The position numbers were made by a program, and so were the translations under genes. Positions 1 to 5,557 of a DNA stretch of 7,679 nt are shown piece by piece. The notes beneath the pieces were generated by a model, which saw nothing but the letters and a program-made list of their open reading frames with translations, ran no database searches and was not told where the DNA came from. Position 1 is the stretch's first letter; each line of letters begins with the position of its first letter. The DNA comes from Erysipelotrichaceae bacterium UBA6182 (GTDB taxonomy: Bacteria > Bacillota_I > Bacilli_A > Erysipelotrichales > Erysipelotrichaceae): positions 1-7,679 of the forward strand of contig DITO01000066.1 of the NCBI GenBank assembly GCA_002422065.1, read 5' to 3'.

Positions 1-482
1 TGCGAAGAACGGACGGCTGATCCCGTTAAAGCATAACCATCTAGAACCTTAGCGGTGGAACAAACTTTCCGTATATCACGAACGCTATTGCCGAGTCCGC
101 TGCCTTCATGGGTACAGAAGGGGATGATGGTCTTACCGCTGAAATCATAGGCATCTAAAAATGTAAAACAAGCCATGGGCATCGTACTCCACCAGTTGGG
201 ATAACCAAGATAGATGACATCATAGTCATTGATTGAGTCCAGCATTTTCTTGAGCTCAGGTCGAGCTTGTTTCTGGTGCTCTACCTTGGCAATGCGTGTC
301 GTTTCGGTATAACCGAGTGGATATTTTTGTACGGCGTCAATCTCAAAGAGCTCTGCGTCTGTAACGGATTGAATAACCTTCGCCATATGTTCAGTATTGC
401 CTTCATCGATGCTTTGGAGTCGTCCGTTGTAGTAGTTTTCACCTCTACGAGAATAATATGCGATGAGTATTTTTTTATTCAT
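1..482 (-). CDS. Flavodoxin family protein (C-terminus cut by window edge)
   Basis: FMN-binding electron carrier or NAD(P)H-dependent reductase of the flavodoxin fold, presumably cytosolic. The reading frame is open from the ATG at 482 to the window edge (160 codons), so only the last residues are missing; the family is usually about 170-180 aa. It begins MNKKILIAYYSRRGENYYNG, where the first beta strand runs into an SRxGE...GNTE phosphate-binding loop typical of the Bacillota flavodoxin subfamily. Later come a YLGYPNWW strand-loop (about residues 84-91) and a THEGSGLG stretch (about 120-127) that usually lines the flavin. GGAGG at 488-492 sits 5 nt before the ATG and fixes the start. The promoter upstream has MerR-type architecture, so the gene is probably induced by a stress signal such as aldehyde, redox or metal. 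The substrate is unknown. Confidence 0.9.
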   Translation of the reverse strand, partial: MNKKILIAYYSRRGENYYNGRLQSIDEGNTEHMAKVIQSVTDAELFEIDAVQKYPLGYTETTRIAKVEHQKQARPELKKMLDSINDYDVIYLGYPNWWSTMPMACFTFLDAYDFSGKTIIPFCTHEGSGLGNSVRDIRKVCSTAKVLDGYALTGSAVRSS

Positions 483-501
483 TGTGTCCTCCACATTTGT
501 C

Positions 502-532
502 ACTCTACACCTTGGAGTTAACTCTAAGTCAA
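502..532 (-). promoter_or_regulatory. MerR-family-type promoter/operator of the flavodoxin gene
   Basis: Read on the minus strand, a -35 element TTGACT (532-527) and a -10 element TAGAGT (507-502) are separated by 19 bp. That is too long for an ordinary sigma-A promoter but is the hallmark of promoters activated by DNA-twisting MerR regulators. The spacer is filled by the near-perfect dyad CTTAGAGTTAACTCCAAG (528-511), with one mismatched pair in 9 bp. It resembles sites of the NmlR/AdhR/TipA-like part of the family. The expected transcription start near 495 leaves a short leader of about 14 nt containing the GGAGG at 488-492. No MerR gene is in the window. Confidence 0.8.
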
Positions 533-550
533 GTTAAGCTGAAGATAATT

Positions 551-587
551 ATAGAAAAAAGAGTGAAACCACTCTTTATTTTTCTAT
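551..587 (-). terminator. Rho-independent terminator downstream of the RpiR-family gene
   Basis: A perfect 8-bp stem, AAAGAGTG (558-565) with CACTCTTT (570-577), encloses a 4-nt loop. It is followed on the minus strand by further T residues, giving a run of six T across the stem end. An outer arm (ATAGAAA 551-557 with TTTCTAT 581-587) can extend the hairpin past a 3-nt bulge. It begins 3 nt after the stop codon of the minus-strand regulator gene and could also act in the plus direction. Confidence 0.75.
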
Positions 588-589
588 GA

Positions 590-1363
590 TTAGTCTATTC
601 TGTCATTTGACAAATGTTTTGATAAATTAGAGACAATAAGTTCAACAATAAGGAAATTAAGTAATTGAGCATCTAGAAATGCTTGTGTAGATCTTGAGTT
701 CAAACTAGGGACCAAGATGAAATGTGTAACGTGATTCTTGAACTTTACTCGATCGTTCTGGGTTATTAAGACGGTCTTTGATCGTCTTTCAAATGAGTTT
801 GGTAATGCTTCTTCAATTTGCAAAGTTTTTCCAGATAATGAAAAATATATATGTAAATCGTTAGAGGTTCCAAAGATAGCTTTTTCTGAGCTCAAAGTTG
901 GTTCGACAAAATCAGCATCAATACCTAATGTTGATAAGCGATACTGTAGATGATGAGCAGGTAATCCGGATTCATGAACTCCAAATATACGAATCTTTGT
1001 AGATTTAATTAAGTCTTGCGAAATTGAATCGAAAATCAGATCTAAATTTCGTTTCTTAATCTCTAACATTGCATCACAATAGGCATCAATCATTTCACTA
1101 CTTTTGCTTTCATAATTTGATGAATTTAGCTGACCTGAGTGAAATAGTCGAGAAATTTCATACTTAAATTCTGAATAACCATCATAACCACATTTTTGAC
1201 AAAAACGTAGTAATGCAGACTTCGAAACTTTGATTCGGTTAGCAGCCTCTATCAGTGGATAAAACACAATTACTTCGGGATCACTTAAGATGTGATCCTT
1301 AATTCGTTGTTCAGATTTTGTGAAAGTGTTTGCATTAATTAAAATTTGATCAAATGGGTTCAT
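590..1363 (-). CDS. RpiR/MurR-family transcriptional regulator (HTH + SIS)
   Basis: Cytosolic sugar-phosphate-responsive DNA-binding regulator of 257 aa, a normal family length. Residues 1-77 form the HTH_6 domain; the stretch SKSALLRFCQKCGYDGYSEF matches the family's recognition helix and following segment. The C-terminal half is a SIS sugar-phosphate-binding domain with the loop YFSLSGKT, equivalent to the usual YSGxT motif. I chose the ATG at 1363 (MNPFDQ). An in-frame ATG at 1420 would add 19 residues, but those codons lie on an operator-like palindrome and the promoter, and neither start has a clear Shine-Dalgarno. The gene diverges from the PTS operon and is its likely regulator, probably sensing a phosphorylated amino sugar made by that operon. 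The MurR branch of this family controls MurNAc use, but subfamily assignment is inference. Confidence 0.9.
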   Translation of the reverse strand: MNPFDQILINANTFTKSEQRIKDHILSDPEVIVFYPLIEAANRIKVSKSALLRFCQKCGYDGYSEFKYEISRLFHSGQLNSSNYESKSSEMIDAYCDAMLEIKKRNLDLIFDSISQDLIKSTKIRIFGVHESGLPAHHLQYRLSTLGIDADFVEPTLSSEKAIFGTSNDLHIYFSLSGKTLQIEEALPNSFERRSKTVLITQNDRVKFKNHVTHFILVPSLNSRSTQAFLDAQLLNFLIVELIVSNLSKHLSNDRID

Positions 1364-1373
1364 ATTACATAAA

Positions 1374-1403
1374 ATTATACCACGCTTTTGTAAAAATGAA
1401 CAA
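1374..1403 (-). promoter_or_regulatory. Promoter of the RpiR-family gene
   Basis: On the minus strand a perfect -10 hexamer TATAAT (1379-1374) lies 18 bp after a weak -35 TTGTTC (1403-1398). The -10 ends only 10 nt before the chosen ATG at 1363, so the transcript would have a leader of a few bases and no Shine-Dalgarno. The palindrome at 1405-1420 directly abuts the -35, which fits autoregulation. Confidence 0.6.
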
Positions 1404-1404
1404 A

Positions 1405-1420
1405 ATGGGAATATTCCCAT
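1405..1420. promoter_or_regulatory. Operator-like palindrome O1 (probable RpiR-family site)
   Basis: ATGGGAATATTCCCAT is a perfect 16-bp palindrome. Its core TGGGAA-TA-TTCCCA recurs at 1488-1501 with AA at the centre. It is placed immediately upstream of the regulator gene's -35 element. Binding by the adjacent RpiR-family protein is inferred from repetition, symmetry and position. Confidence 0.7.
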
Positions 1421-1437
1421 TAATTCTGGGATATCTA

Positions 1438-1488
1438 TTGTAATCGGTTACATTTGTGGTAATATTTAAGTGTATTCCCAAATATAGT
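1438..1488 (+). promoter_or_regulatory. Promoter region of the PTS-GH170 operon (exact hexamers uncertain)
   Basis: Two arrangements are possible. One is TTGTAA (1438-1443) with TAATAT (1460-1465) and a 16-bp spacer. The other is TATAGT (1483-1488), a good -10, with a poor -35 around 1460. Either places the cre site and the TGGGAA/TTCCCA operators across or just downstream of the promoter. A regulated, weak-consensus promoter is plausible. Confidence 0.45.
1439..1452. promoter_or_regulatory. cre site (CcpA catabolite repression)
   Basis: TGTAATCGGTTACA fits the degenerate cre consensus TGWNANCGNTNWCA at every defined position and is itself nearly palindromic. It lies between the two divergent genes and overlaps the candidate -35 (TTGTAA, 1438-1443) of the PTS operon, a classical position for repression by CcpA/HPr-Ser-P. 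It predicts that the operon is off when preferred sugars are present. Confidence 0.75.
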
Positions 1489-1501
1489 GGGAAAATTCCC
1501 A
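1475..1501. promoter_or_regulatory. Operator-like palindrome O2 plus extra half site
   Basis: TGGGAA-AA-TTCCCA (1488-1501) repeats the core of O1, with centres 82 bp apart, roughly eight helical turns. A further TTCCCA half site at 1475-1480 makes an array TTCCCA, 7 nt, TGGGAA, 2 nt, TTCCCA. It overlaps or follows the candidate -10 of the operon, so binding would block transcription. Pairing with O1 would allow a repression loop; this is inference. Confidence 0.65.
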
Positions 1502-1569
1502 TTGTCTTTAGAGAGGAGGAAAAATTCAGACAATTGGAAGACTATTACTTAGAAAGGAAAAAATAAATA

Positions 1570-2844
1570 ATGGAGAAGCTTACGTATTTTATTGAGAATG
1601 TTATTGCACCACCATTGATTCGAATATCTGAAACAAGATATCTTCAAGCGGTCCAGAAAGCTTTCTTATCTATCATGCCTATTTTGATTTTCTCTTCAAT
1701 GATGATATTAGTCGCAGCACTACCCATTCCTGGTTGGAATAAAGTAGTTGGCCCAATTATTGGAGCACTCTGGGGTGGTGTAAACTCAACGCTCGGATTT
1801 CTTGCGGTCGTACTAACTGTTTCACTTGGTTATCATTTAGGTAGTTATTATGAAAGAGATAATCGTAATGTAAGACCTATTTCAACGGCATTACTATCTT
1901 TCATTAGCTTTATGATATTCTTTCCAATGTTTGGAACAGCTGATGGTATTACAGTTATTGCTACAGGGAACTTTGGAGCAACGGGAATTTTTGCAGCAAT
2001 ATTCATAACAATTATGTCAGTTGAAGTATATCGGATTTTGGTCGAACGAAATATTACAATTAAACTTCCTGAAGGCGTTCCGCCGATGGTCATGGATGCT
2101 TTTACAGCATTGATTCCTTCATCGGCTGTTTTATTGGTTTCTTGGTTACTATCATATGTATTCAAAGTCGATATTCCAGCAATTACGAACACCCTGTTCA
2201 CTCCTTTAATTGCTGCAGGTAAAGGACCTTTACCACAATTTCTTTCATTCTTCTTAGATCGAATTCTTTGGTTCACCGGAATTCATGGATCAAATGTTGT
2301 TGGAAGCGTTATGACTCCAATTTGGGCTACTATGATTGCTGAAAACATGGAAGCTTTCAAGTCAGGAGCAGATGTCATTCCAAATTTATTCACTGCTGAA
2401 TGGACTAATTATTTTGTTAGAATTTCTGTTTTACCAATTGCAATACTTGCAGCTATGAGCAGTGTTAAACGATATCAAGCTCTTGGAAAACTTTCAATTG
2501 CCCCAGCAATATTCAATATTGCTGAACCAATCATGTTTGGGCTTCCAATAGTGTTGAATCCTATATTATTTGTTCCTTGGGTATTTGGTTTCTCATTTCT
2601 ATGGGTATGGTCCTATATCTTTACAGCGGTCATACCTTTAATTCCTCCAATTATTATGCAGGTTACTTGGACGATACCAAGTCCAATTTCGGCTTACTTA
2701 GCAACGGGTGGGAATATAGTCGCAATGCTATTTTCGTTGTTAAACTACTTTATTCTCGCTCTAATCTTCTATCCATTCTTTAAAGTACTTGAAAAACAGG
2801 AAAAAGCTAAAGAATTAGAGGAGATGCAAGAGGCCTCGGAATGA
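1570..2844 (+). CDS. PTS EIIC permease, lactose/cellobiose/chitobiose family
   Basis: Membrane channel subunit of a sugar phosphotransferase system. It carries a beta-linked disaccharide across the membrane while it is phosphorylated at C6 by EIIB. The 424-aa length and the roughly ten hydrophobic segments match the Lac-family EIIC. Family motifs are visible: LQAVQKAFLSIMP near residues 25-37, GIHGSN at 237-242 (the conserved His is 239) and FNIAEPIMFGLPIVLNPI at 315-332 (the conserved Glu is 319). In the structurally characterised chitobiose EIIC the equivalent His and Glu contact the sugar. The NIAEP form, rather than the common NINEP, is a small deviation. The ATG at 1570 is preceded by AGAAAGGA (1551-1558), 11 nt away. 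No EIIA or EIIB is fused or encoded nearby, so it must borrow them. First gene of the operon; the next gene overlaps by 4 bp (ATGA). Confidence 0.9.
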   Translation: MEKLTYFIENVIAPPLIRISETRYLQAVQKAFLSIMPILIFSSMMILVAALPIPGWNKVVGPIIGALWGGVNSTLGFLAVVLTVSLGYHLGSYYERDNRNVRPISTALLSFISFMIFFPMFGTADGITVIATGNFGATGIFAAIFITIMSVEVYRILVERNITIKLPEGVPPMVMDAFTALIPSSAVLLVSWLLSYVFKVDIPAITNTLFTPLIAAGKGPLPQFLSFFLDRILWFTGIHGSNVVGSVMTPIWATMIAENMEAFKSGADVIPNLFTAEWTNYFVRISVLPIAILAAMSSVKRYQALGKLSIAPAIFNIAEPIMFGLPIVLNPILFVPWVFGFSFLWVWSYIFTAVIPLIPPIIMQVTWTIPSPISAYLATGGNIVAMLFSLLNYFILALIFYPFFKVLEKQEKAKELEEMQEASE

Positions 2845-3788
2845 TGGAGATTAGGAAATATGATCATCGTTATGAGTCAGATATAATTGATTTATGGAAT
2901 CGGACATTAGTTTCCGATTCCATAAATCCTACTATTTTTAGAAAGCAAGTACTATTTGATGATAATTTCCAAGATGATCTTTGTTTAATTGCGATAGAAA
3001 ATGAGTTGCTAGTTGGGTTCTTACTTGGAATTAAAAGAGTATATCCTTATTTAGACAGAGGACTCGAACCAGATAGGGCATGGATTAGTATCTTGATTGT
3101 TGATCCCAAGTTTCAAAGAAAAGGTATTGGGACTGCGCTAGTAAAAGAGATTGAAGAACGATTCATTGACAAAGGCGTAAAACGTATAAATATAGCTAGT
3201 TACAGTCCCGGATACTTTTTTCCAGGGGTTGATGTGGCTGCTTATAAGGAATCTTTAGAGTTTTTCAGGAAAGTTGGATACATGGATTTAGGTGAAGCTG
3301 TGAGCATGGAACGTTCTTTATTTAATCATGTGCTTACTGATGAATTCTTTGAGCGAAAGAAAAGAGCAGAAGAACTTGGTTTTCGATTCATGCCGTTTAC
3401 ATATGATAGATCATTTGATCTTATTGAGTTTTTGGGAACTAATTTTGGTGGTGGATGGAAGTATAATGCACTGACAGCAATGCGAAACAAATTGGCTGAA
3501 GATACTATTTGGATTGCAATTGATTCTAAAAATAAAATCGTTGGGTTCTGTATGAGAAAAATGGATGGAAATGATCATCGTTTTGGTCCTTTTGGTGTAT
3601 TGGATACTTTGAGGAGTCACGGGTTGGGTTTTATCTTATTTGAGTTGATGATGAATGACATGAAACAGAGACACTTGTATCATTTGTACTTTTTGTGGAC
3701 AGGTGGCGCTGGTATGAGGTTCTATTTAAGGCATGGAGTCCATGTTTATAGAACATACCGATTATTTGAAAAGAAGGAGCTAGGATGA
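2841..3788 (+). CDS. Tandem-GNAT N-acetyltransferase
   Basis: Soluble acetyl-CoA-dependent transferase of 315 aa with two GNAT domains. The first (about 1-160) has motif A with IVDPKFQRKGIGTAL (86-100), including the acetyl-CoA pyrophosphate loop QRKGIG. The second (about 180-312) has FGVLDTLRSHGLG (251-263) with loop RSHGLG, followed by YFLWTGGAGMRFYLRHG (283-299), the usual C-terminal GNAT strand-helix. I recognise the YFFPGVD signature (125-131) as typical of a two-domain GNAT subfamily in Bacillota and Actinomycetota. The acceptor is unknown; the setting suggests an amino sugar or its phosphate. The two-domain layout recalls mycothiol synthase MshD. The start at 2841 overlaps the EIIC stop by 4 bp; AAGAGG (2828-2833) serves as ribosome binding site, and ATG 2844 is an alternative start. 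Confidence 0.85.
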   Translation: MMEIRKYDHRYESDIIDLWNRTLVSDSINPTIFRKQVLFDDNFQDDLCLIAIENELLVGFLLGIKRVYPYLDRGLEPDRAWISILIVDPKFQRKGIGTALVKEIEERFIDKGVKRINIASYSPGYFFPGVDVAAYKESLEFFRKVGYMDLGEAVSMERSLFNHVLTDEFFERKKRAEELGFRFMPFTYDRSFDLIEFLGTNFGGGWKYNALTAMRNKLAEDTIWIAIDSKNKIVGFCMRKMDGNDHRFGPFGVLDTLRSHGLGFILFELMMNDMKQRHLYHLYFLWTGGAGMRFYLRHGVHVYRTYRLFEKKELG

Positions 3789-4462
3789 AAAAATATAAAA
3801 GAGTTTTGAGCATTGGTGGACATTCGCTTGATGCAGAATTGATGGGCGGACCACTACTGCTGAAATTGGCAAAGAATGGTGCTCAATGTACATTTGTGCA
3901 TGTAACACAAGGTAGACTAGAAGAACCAAATGCTTCTGAGGAAGAAAAGACTGAGTATCTCCAGAGGTTAAGAGAACAAAATATTCTAACAGCCAAGGGT
4001 ATGGGATCTGATAGTTATTCTTTTGACTTTATGTCATCAAATATGCCTAGCGAAGTTGAGTTTGTGGGTCGTTTAGTTAATTATTTTGAAGAGGAAAAAG
4101 TTGATTGCATAGTAACACATGCTTCAGGTACCATGCACGCTAGGCATTACTTCACCTATAGTACTGTAACAACTGCAGTAAAATTGTTGCGTTCAAAAGG
4201 AAATCATATTGATCTACTTTATGGCGAAAACTGCGAGGATTTAGTTGGTTTTGTTCCTCAGTTATATGTACCACTTGATAAAACAGAAGAAGAACAATGG
4301 TTCAGCTCATTAAGGAATTATGAGATTTTTAACGGTAAAGTTAATAGTGTTCCCTATTTTGATTATTACTCAACTATGTTGAAGGTTCGTCAAATTGAAA
4401 GTGGATGTAGGAGTGGATGTAAGGCGTACATGTATGCTTCACTCGTAGATTATGATATCTAA
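3785..4462 (+). CDS. PIG-L/LmbE-family deacetylase-like protein (atypical active site)
   Basis: The PIG-L/LmbE fold usually removes the N-acetyl group from GlcNAc-containing substrates with a zinc ion. Here (225 aa) the N-terminal motif reads GGHSLDAEL (11-19), where canonical members have AHPDDAEL. The zinc-binding His13 and Asp16 remain, but the catalytic-base Asp is Leu15. The second motif is MHARH (117-121), where His118 and His121 fit the usual HPDH but its Asp is Arg120. LYGENCED (145-152) and the C-terminal VPYFDYYSTMLKVR (189-202) match a subfamily I recall with HxGD-type motifs. Activity may therefore be altered, or the protein may be a binding subunit. AAGGAG (3774-3779) lies 5 nt before the ATG. 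The start overlaps the GNAT stop by 4 bp. A 12-bp tandem duplication near the 3' end gives SGCR-SGCK. Confidence 0.85.
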   Translation: MKKYKRVLSIGGHSLDAELMGGPLLLKLAKNGAQCTFVHVTQGRLEEPNASEEEKTEYLQRLREQNILTAKGMGSDSYSFDFMSSNMPSEVEFVGRLVNYFEEEKVDCIVTHASGTMHARHYFTYSTVTTAVKLLRSKGNHIDLLYGENCEDLVGFVPQLYVPLDKTEEEQWFSSLRNYEIFNGKVNSVPYFDYYSTMLKVRQIESGCRSGCKAYMYASLVDYDI

Positions 4463-5519
4463 GTTTGGTATTTCTGTTTATTTATCTACAGGAATTGAAG
4501 TTAATAGGGAAATTATTAATAAAGCTAAGCGTTATGGGTTTAATTTGATTTTTACATCATTTCATATTTCAGAAGAAAAGGCATTTAATAGTATTGAGAA
4601 TATAAGTAATTTAATTAATCTATGTAAAGAAGAAGAAATGTTCCTATGTGCAGACGTATCTATTCAAACGCTCAATATCTTGAACATAAGTTCACTTGAG
4701 GAACTATACAACATTGGACTAAGTTGTGTTAGGTTCGACTATGGCATAGATTTAAGTACAATGGTTGCTCTAAGTAAAAAGCATTCTGTGATGATCAATG
4801 CGTCCAATATCAGTGAAAAGACTCTTGATGAGTATGAAAGAGCTGGAATGAATTTTATCAATGTCATTGCCGCTCATAATTTCTATCCGAAGTCGCATAC
4901 AGGTTTAAGCCTTGAATATGTATCTGAAATGAATGCCCTATGTAAGAAACGAGGCTTGAAGACGCTTGCGTTCATTCCTGGGTTTAAGATGGCCAGAGGG
5001 CCGATTTATGAGTTCTTACCAACGATTGAATCTCATCGAAATGAGCCATTACTTGTGTCGTTGATGGAACATCGATTTTCAGCTGGAACAGATTATGTTT
5101 TAATAGGTGATGTTAAGTATGAAGATAATTTGAATGAGGAAATTAACGACATATTAAATGATGTTGTAATACTTGAAGTAGAGTTCTTTGAGGAAAAATA
5201 TAAGGGAATAATGTTAGGAACACATTTTAGTAATCGTATGGATATTTCATCTGACACAATTAGAATTTCGCAAACAAGAAGTAATAACAAATACAAATTT
5301 GATGCTTTGCCAAATATGACAAATAGTAGATGTGAAGTTGGTGACATAGTTATCAGTAATAAGTTGTATTTAAGATATACAAATGAGATTGAGATTGTTC
5401 TAAAAAGCTTCAATCAAAATGGCAAACTCAATGTAATAGGCAGGGTTAAAGACCCATATATCAAGTGCTTAGGATATATTTCAAATAAAAGAGCATTCAA
5501 GTTTATAAGTGAATTATGA
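4452..5519 (+). CDS. DUF871/MupG-like 6-phospho-glycosidase (GH170)
   Basis: Cytosolic TIM-barrel glycosidase-like protein of 355 aa. The founding GH170 member, MupG of Staphylococcus aureus, cleaves MurNAc-6-phosphate-GlcNAc during peptidoglycan recycling. Family signatures in order are KFGISVYLS (4-12), IFTSFHISEE (33-42), ADVS (67-70), RFDYG (94-98), INASNIS (115-121), AHNFYP..TGLS (141-153), AFIPG (173-177), GPIYEFLPTIESHR (183-196) and YVLIGD (215-220). The C-terminal small beta domain (about 245-355) contains CEVGDIVISN (294-303) and NVIGRV (327-332). All suggest an intact enzyme. It starts inside the PIG-L gene (11-bp overlap) without a clear Shine-Dalgarno, so translation is probably coupled. 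It would split the 6-phospho-disaccharide delivered by the EIIC. The substrate need not be MurNAc-containing, since MurQ and MurP are absent here. Confidence 0.88.
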   Translation: MISKFGISVYLSTGIEVNREIINKAKRYGFNLIFTSFHISEEKAFNSIENISNLINLCKEEEMFLCADVSIQTLNILNISSLEELYNIGLSCVRFDYGIDLSTMVALSKKHSVMINASNISEKTLDEYERAGMNFINVIAAHNFYPKSHTGLSLEYVSEMNALCKKRGLKTLAFIPGFKMARGPIYEFLPTIESHRNEPLLVSLMEHRFSAGTDYVLIGDVKYEDNLNEEINDILNDVVILEVEFFEEKYKGIMLGTHFSNRMDISSDTIRISQTRSNNKYKFDALPNMTNSRCEVGDIVISNKLYLRYTNEIEIVLKSFNQNGKLNVIGRVKDPYIKCLGYISNKRAFKFISEL

Positions 5520-5520
5520 T

Positions 5521-5552
5521 ATCAAAAAAGACCTTAATGTGGTCTTTTTGAT
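5521..5552. terminator. Bidirectional terminator between convergent operons
   Basis: A 9-bp stem AAAAAGACC (5525-5533) with GGTCTTTTT (5541-5549) and a 7-nt loop is extended by ATCA/TGAT arms around one bulged A. T-runs follow the stem in both directions: TTTTT on plus, TTTTTT on minus. It starts 1 nt after the GH170 gene stop and 5 nt after the DUF898 gene stop, so it ends both convergent transcripts. Confidence 0.85.
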
Positions 5553-5557
5553 TTGAA

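Noticed and set aside
267..521. Plus-strand ORF of 84 codons
   Set aside because: It lies antisense to the flavodoxin gene and its MerR-type promoter, has cysteine-rich low-complexity translation and no ribosome site; it is a shadow.
540..590. Flanking direct repeats or attachment sites at the edges of the AT-rich block
   Set aside because: I compared the edges near 540-590 and 5519-5560 and found only two unrelated terminator hairpins, with no shared repeat beyond short A/T runs.
1364..1420. N-terminal extension of the RpiR-family protein from the ATG at 1420
   Set aside because: The extra 19 residues match no family sequence and their codons coincide with the O1 palindrome, the -35 and the -10; the family start is MNPFDQ.
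1489..1569. Riboswitch, T-box or antiterminator in the PTS operon leader
   Set aside because: The leader is short; its only inverted repeats are the operator-like palindromes, and no terminator hairpin with a T-run precedes the EIIC gene.
1848..2276. Minus-strand ORF of 142 codons inside the EIIC gene
   Set aside because: It is antisense to a clearly conserved membrane protein, and its sequence is what reverse reading of hydrophobic codons yields.
5093..5413. Minus-strand ORF of 106 codons inside the GH170 gene
   Set aside because: It is antisense to conserved GH170 C-terminal motifs with no ribosome site or recognisable domain.
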